64,000 nt of DNA from Hyalangium gracile. GTDB taxonomy: Bacteria > Myxococcota > Myxococcia > Myxococcales > Myxococcaceae. A program made the translations under genes and the position numbers. Below the pieces are notes generated by a model, which was not told the origin of the DNA, did not search any database, and worked only from the letters and a program-made list of their open reading frames with translations. The stretch lies in contig NZ_JAHXBG010000002.1 in the NCBI RefSeq assembly GCF_020103725.1, positions 434,001-498,000 of the forward strand, in the 5' to 3' direction. Position 1 is the first letter of the stretch; every line of letters begins with the position of its first letter. Positions 60,381 to 64,000 of the stretch are shown piece after piece.

Positions 60381-62303
60381 GTGAACGGATGGAGGTCGGG
60401 CGTGGGCAGGTGGAAGCGAGGCATGAGGTGGGCGGTGTGCACCGCGACGGTGGGCGTGCTGGCAGGCTGCGGCGAGGAGCTCCCGGAGGCGGCGCCGCCG
60501 GAGCCGCTCGAGGCGACGCGGCAGGAGCTCGCGGAGACGCGGGTGTTCACCCCGGTGGCGGACGCCCGTGTCGAGGGCACGACGCCGACGGGGAACTACG
60601 GGAGCTCCAGCGTCCTCAAGGTGGATGGCTCGCCGCAGTACGCGTCCTTCCTGCGCTTCGAGCTGAGCGGGCTGAGCGGCACCATCGCCAGCGCGAAGCT
60701 CCGGCTCTACTCGACGGACGCCACGGTGAACGGCCCGGCCGTCTACACCACGGGCTCCTCGTGGCAGGAGAGCACGATCACCTTCCAGAACAAGCCCGCG
60801 ACGCAGACGCTGCTGTCCACCGCGAGCACGGTGGCGGCGAACGCCTGGGTCGAGTGGGACGTGACGGCGGCCGTCCAGGGCAACGGCGCGGTGAACCTCG
60901 CGGTGGTGCCCACGGGCACGGATGGCACCGTGTTCTCCTCGCGCAACACCTCCAATACCTCCGTGCACCCGCAGCTCGTCGTGACGCTGAACACGGGCAC
61001 GCCTCCCACGGGCAGTGACTGGACGTTCCACGGCGCGGCGCAGGGCGGCCCTCGGACCGTGTACGGCGTGAGCGCCGACGAGGGGGGCAACATCTGGGTG
61101 GCGGGCGGCGAAGAGGGGCTGTTCGTGCTCCAGAGGGGGCAGACGCAGTTCCGCCGCTTCACCATGGCGGACGGCCTGCGGCCCTACGGCTACATGCTGG
61201 ATGGGAGCGCGCCTCCGGGGGTGAAGTACCTGAAGGTCATCTCCGTGACGGGAGGCCCGGCGGGCGTGGCCTTCGTGGGCTACGAGGGCCGCAAGCCAGC
61301 GGCGGGCATGCCCACCTGCGAGGACGAGTGGGACCAGGCCTACGCGGCGGGCCGCACTCCGGACGCGAGCATCTACAAGAGCGGCGACGCGGATCGGGTG
61401 ACGCTCACCTCCTCGGGCAGCATCCAGGTGGTGCACTACGATCTCTCCACGGGCCCCAACAAGGTCGCCGCCGAGCCGCGCGGCCGGGAGAAGGTCTGCA
61501 ACGTCCTGCGCATCGCCTACGATCCGCGGACGAAGAGCGTCTGGTTCGGCGGCAACCATGGCTTCGCCTGGGGCCGCGCGGACTTCCCGGGCTACAGCTG
61601 CGCGCCCGGGACGTGGGACTACGGCTGCGCCGGAGTGATGGAGCACGTGCACCCGGCCATCAATGGCTACAACTCGGACGGCACGCGCATGGTGCTGCTC
61701 ACGGACGCGTACTACGGCGTCGCGGTGGCCTCCAACAGCGACGTCTGGATTGGCGGGGCCATCCGCTCGACGCGGTTCCGCTACGGCACCAACGGCAACA
61801 ACTACTGGCAGGCGCAGGTGGAGACGGAGGGCAGCGCCTACGCGTGGAACCGGTATGACATCTGGCCGGACGCCGTCTCGGAGCCGACGCCGCCCACCCG
61901 GGCGCAGCGCGTGGATGACCACGTGTCGGGCATGGCGGTGATGAGTGACCAGACGGTGTGGGTGGGCAGCTTCAGCAACGGCCTGGCGCAGCTCAGCTCG
62001 AGTGGACAGCGGCTGCGCACCCTGTCCACCGAGCTCATCGATGGGCACGGGTATGTCTCCTCGATCGCGGGAGATCCGCTCGACAACAGCGTGTGGGCGG
62101 GCACGTCCTGGGGCGGAGGCATCAGCCGCGTGCAGGGCAGCACGGTGACGAAGTACGGCAGCGGCGTGCTCCCCAGTGCGCTGCTCTACATGCGCGTCAC
62201 GGACATCCAGGTGGACCGCTCGACGACTCCGCGCCGCATCCTGATCGGGTTCCAGGGGACGGACAGCACGCCGGGCTCCATCGGCATCTACACCGGGCAG
62301 TAG
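60381..62303 (+). CDS. Lipoprotein with DNRLRE domain and beta-propeller
   Basis: 640 residues from the GTG with GAGGG about 8 bases upstream; an ATG at 60423 is the alternative. Lipobox LAGC follows a hydrophobic core. About residues 50-195 form a DNRLRE-type beta-sandwich (TPVADARVEGTTPTGNYGSS, ASFLRFELSGL, SSWQESTITFQNKPA), found in adhesins and carbohydrate-active surface proteins. The remaining ~430 residues look like a propeller with blades of the type GNIWVAGGEEGLFVL, NSDVWIGGA, DQTVWVGSFSNGLAQL and NSVWAGTSWGG, close to the two-component-regulator propeller. Surface sensing or binding is the likely role. Confidence 0.82.
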   Translation: MNGWRSGVGRWKRGMRWAVCTATVGVLAGCGEELPEAAPPEPLEATRQELAETRVFTPVADARVEGTTPTGNYGSSSVLKVDGSPQYASFLRFELSGLSGTIASAKLRLYSTDATVNGPAVYTTGSSWQESTITFQNKPATQTLLSTASTVAANAWVEWDVTAAVQGNGAVNLAVVPTGTDGTVFSSRNTSNTSVHPQLVVTLNTGTPPTGSDWTFHGAAQGGPRTVYGVSADEGGNIWVAGGEEGLFVLQRGQTQFRRFTMADGLRPYGYMLDGSAPPGVKYLKVISVTGGPAGVAFVGYEGRKPAAGMPTCEDEWDQAYAAGRTPDASIYKSGDADRVTLTSSGSIQVVHYDLSTGPNKVAAEPRGREKVCNVLRIAYDPRTKSVWFGGNHGFAWGRADFPGYSCAPGTWDYGCAGVMEHVHPAINGYNSDGTRMVLLTDAYYGVAVASNSDVWIGGAIRSTRFRYGTNGNNYWQAQVETEGSAYAWNRYDIWPDAVSEPTPPTRAQRVDDHVSGMAVMSDQTVWVGSFSNGLAQLSSSGQRLRTLSTELIDGHGYVSSIAGDPLDNSVWAGTSWGGGISRVQGSTVTKYGSGVLPSALLYMRVTDIQVDRSTTPRRILIGFQGTDSTPGSIGIYTGQ

Positions 62304-62315
62304 GCCCCTGCTCCA

Positions 62316-62348
62316 GGCTCCAGCCGTGCTCTCCGCGCGGCTGGAGCC
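62316..62348 (+). terminator. Strong hairpin after the DNRLRE lipoprotein gene
   Basis: A perfect 11-bp stem (GGCTCCAGCCG / CGGCTGGAGCC) with an 11-base loop starts 12 bases past the stop at 62303. No T-tract. The next gene starts 78 bases further on. Confidence 0.6.
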
Positions 62349-62426
62349 CCACCGTGTCGTACGCCTCACGAGAGCGTGATAAGCCCTTCTCGAAGGCCGC
62401 GACTTCCAGTGGCCGGAGGGGCTGGA

Positions 62427-64000
62427 ATGCGGATCGTTCGGAGAATCCTGATCGGACTGGGCGTGCTGATCATGGCCGCCGCGATCGGGCTCGCCACCTG
62501 GGAGCCGCTGCTCACCGCCCGCCCTGCCCCGCCACCCGCGCACCCGTACGACGTGACGATCACCCGCGACGATTTCGGCGTGCCGCACATCCTCGGCAAG
62601 ACGGATCCCGACGTCGCCTATGGCATCGCCTATGCCCATGCCGAGGATGACTTCTCGACGCTGCAGGAAGTGCTGGCGATGACCCGCGGCCGGCTCGGCG
62701 CGCTCATCGGGCCGGATGGAGCCAAGACGGATTTCGTCGTCCACCTGCTCGGAGCCCGTGCCACGGTCGCGCGCGATTACATGAAGCAGCCCGCGGACGT
62801 TCGCGCGTTGCTCGATGGCTACGCCTCGGGCCTCAACCGCTATGCCGAGACGCATCCGGACGAGGTGCGGCTGTCCAGGCTGTTCCCGGTCACTGGCGAG
62901 GATGTCGCGACCGGCTTCGTCGTCCGCTCGCCCTTCTTCTTCGGGCTCGAGGGCGTGCTCGGTGCGCTCGCCGGAGACAAGCCGCTGCCGATCGAAAGCG
63001 CCGCCAGCCCGCGGCCTGAAGCGCCTGCCGGCACGCCGCTCGGCTCCGAATCGAACCAGTCCGGCTCCAACGCCTTCGTCGTCGCGCCCAAGCGCTCGGC
63101 GGATGGCTTCACCCGGCTCGTCTCGAACTCGCACCAGCCCTGGCGCGGCGGCGCGGCGTGGTACGAGCTCGTCGTCCATTCACAGGCTGGCTGGGATTTC
63201 GCTGGCGCGCTGCTCCCCGGCGCCCCCTACCCGCTGATGGGGCACAACAAGGCGCTCGGCTGGACCAACACCGTCAACCGTCCCGACCTGATCGACGTCT
63301 ACAAGCTCGTCACCGACGACGACCGCTATCGCTATGACGACCAGTGGCGACAGTTGGAGACACAGCGCGTCTGGCTGCCGGTCAAGCTCTGGGGCCCGTT
63401 CGTGCTGCCGGTGCCCAGGACGGTCTATCGCGCGGTGCAGGGGCCGGTGATCGTCAACAAGAGCGGCAGCTACGCGCTCCGCTATGGCGGCGCCGATCAG
63501 CTCAAGATGGTGGAGGCGTATTACCGGCTCAACCGAGCCACGGATTTCAACCAGTGGCAGGCGGCGCTGGCGCTGCAGGGCATTCCCGGCACCAACTTCC
63601 TCTATGCCGACGCGGCCGGCAACATCGCCTTCTTCTACAATGCCAGCTTCCCCAACCGGAAGCCGGGCTTCGACTATTCGAAGGTGCTGCCGGGCGACAC
63701 CTCGAGCGCTTATGAGCCAGGCACCGTTCCGTGGAGCATGGTCCCGCGCAACGTGAACCCGGCCTCGGGCTTCCTGATCAACGGCAACAACTCCCCTTAC
63801 CAGTCGGCGGGGCCAGGATCGGAGCTCCCGCCCCAGCCACCCTTGCTCGGCGTCGAGACGGACACCACCAATCGAGGCGACCGCGCGCTGGAGCTGATGA
63901 GCGCCGTGCCATTGATCTCCGAGGAGGACCTGAAGCGGATCAAGTTCGACACCGGCGTCGCCAAGAGCGGCTATCTGGAGGCGTGGTTCAAGGAGCTGCT
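62427..64000 (+). CDS. Penicillin acylase / N-acyl-homoserine lactone acylase family protein (partial, runs off window)
   Basis: 524 codons are visible from an ATG with GGAGGGG just upstream; the 3' end lies beyond the window. N-terminal anchor (about 5-24), then the alpha chain with DDFGVPHILGKTDPDVAYGIA, a spacer, and the beta-chain start at QSGSNAFVV. Ser214 there would be the N-terminal nucleophile after autocleavage, as in this Ntn-hydrolase family. It hydrolyses an amide such as penicillin or an acyl-homoserine lactone; which one is not decidable. Roughly half of the Tyr codons are TAT, whereas neighbours use TAC almost only, which points to recent transfer, perhaps from an alphaproteobacterium. 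Confidence 0.88.
   Translation, partial: MRIVRRILIGLGVLIMAAAIGLATWEPLLTARPAPPPAHPYDVTITRDDFGVPHILGKTDPDVAYGIAYAHAEDDFSTLQEVLAMTRGRLGALIGPDGAKTDFVVHLLGARATVARDYMKQPADVRALLDGYASGLNRYAETHPDEVRLSRLFPVTGEDVATGFVVRSPFFFGLEGVLGALAGDKPLPIESAASPRPEAPAGTPLGSESNQSGSNAFVVAPKRSADGFTRLVSNSHQPWRGGAAWYELVVHSQAGWDFAGALLPGAPYPLMGHNKALGWTNTVNRPDLIDVYKLVTDDDRYRYDDQWRQLETQRVWLPVKLWGPFVLPVPRTVYRAVQGPVIVNKSGSYALRYGGADQLKMVEAYYRLNRATDFNQWQAALALQGIPGTNFLYADAAGNIAFFYNASFPNRKPGFDYSKVLPGDTSSAYEPGTVPWSMVPRNVNPASGFLINGNNSPYQSAGPGSELPPQPPLLGVETDTTNRGDRALELMSAVPLISEEDLKRIKFDTGVAKSGYLEAWFKEL

Overview
The window is very GC-rich, with strong third-position G/C bias. Its gene content points to a myxobacterium (Myxococcota, probably the Archangium/Cystobacter/Stigmatella side). 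Pointers are a MYXO-CTERM-type C-terminus, many large secreted repeat lipoproteins, a DUF1592/DUF1552 pair, a Hanks-type Ser/Thr kinase with a C-terminal membrane segment, an Oar-like TonB-dependent receptor and a VIT/VWA protein with a zinc-finger N-terminus. The species call is inference. I see no rRNA, tRNA, CRISPR array, transposase or prophage block.

Layout. 0.1-6.8 kb (minus): NUDIX hydrolase, EcsC-like protein, a carboxypeptidase-regulatory-repeat protein with a small membrane protein, and a large NGTDYLVVW-repeat lipoprotein. 6.9-10.7 kb (plus): a 1253-residue secreted discoidin/FlgD-like/propeller protein. 10.7-13.0 kb (plus): an unusual three-gene cluster in which two related helical proteins flank a 434-residue EF-hand/ELFG protein, with a perfect hairpin just before the first ribosome binding site. 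13.2-19.0 kb (minus): an ELWxxDGT-repeat lipoprotein with a MYXO-CTERM tail, an EctD-like dioxygenase and a Ser/Thr kinase. 19.2-23.3 kb (minus): a tightly overlapping operon of Baeyer-Villiger-type monooxygenase, HSL-family esterase, short-chain dehydrogenase and TetR regulator. 23.4-27.2 kb: a DUF2277 protein, a secreted protein of unknown function, and a YCII/DGPF protein with an ECF42-like sigma factor. 27.2-30.8 kb (minus): pabC-pabB-pabA for p-aminobenzoate plus a small membrane protein. 31-38.3 kb: AlkB-like dioxygenase, M16 peptidase lipoprotein, outer-membrane barrel, AI-2E-family permease, small lipoprotein and a 37-residue basic protein.

38.3-48.2 kb: DmpA-like P1 peptidase, TetR, macro-domain protein, zinc-finger protein of recombination-protein flavour, small lipoproteins, the VIT/VWA protein joined out of frame to a sigma-factor-like remnant, cold-shock protein, fatty acid desaturase and small secreted proteins. 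48.2-53.8 kb: TonB-dependent receptor divergent from pxpBCA (5-oxoprolinase). 53.9-62.3 kb (plus): secreted proteins, the DUF1592/DUF1552 pair, a PI-PLC-like enzyme, a triplicated Cys-rich protein and a DNRLRE/propeller lipoprotein. 62.4 kb to the end: a penicillin-acylase-family gene cut by the window edge, with codon use unlike its neighbours.

A ~55-bp intergenic element built on an inverted repeat (arms CGAACTGGT / ACCAGTTCG) occurs three times (13.06, 19.12 and 40.50 kb). Together with the EF-hand trio it is the least explained structure here. Metabolically coherent units are the pab operon, pxpBCA and the monooxygenase/esterase/dehydrogenase operon. Much of the rest encodes envelope and secreted proteins.
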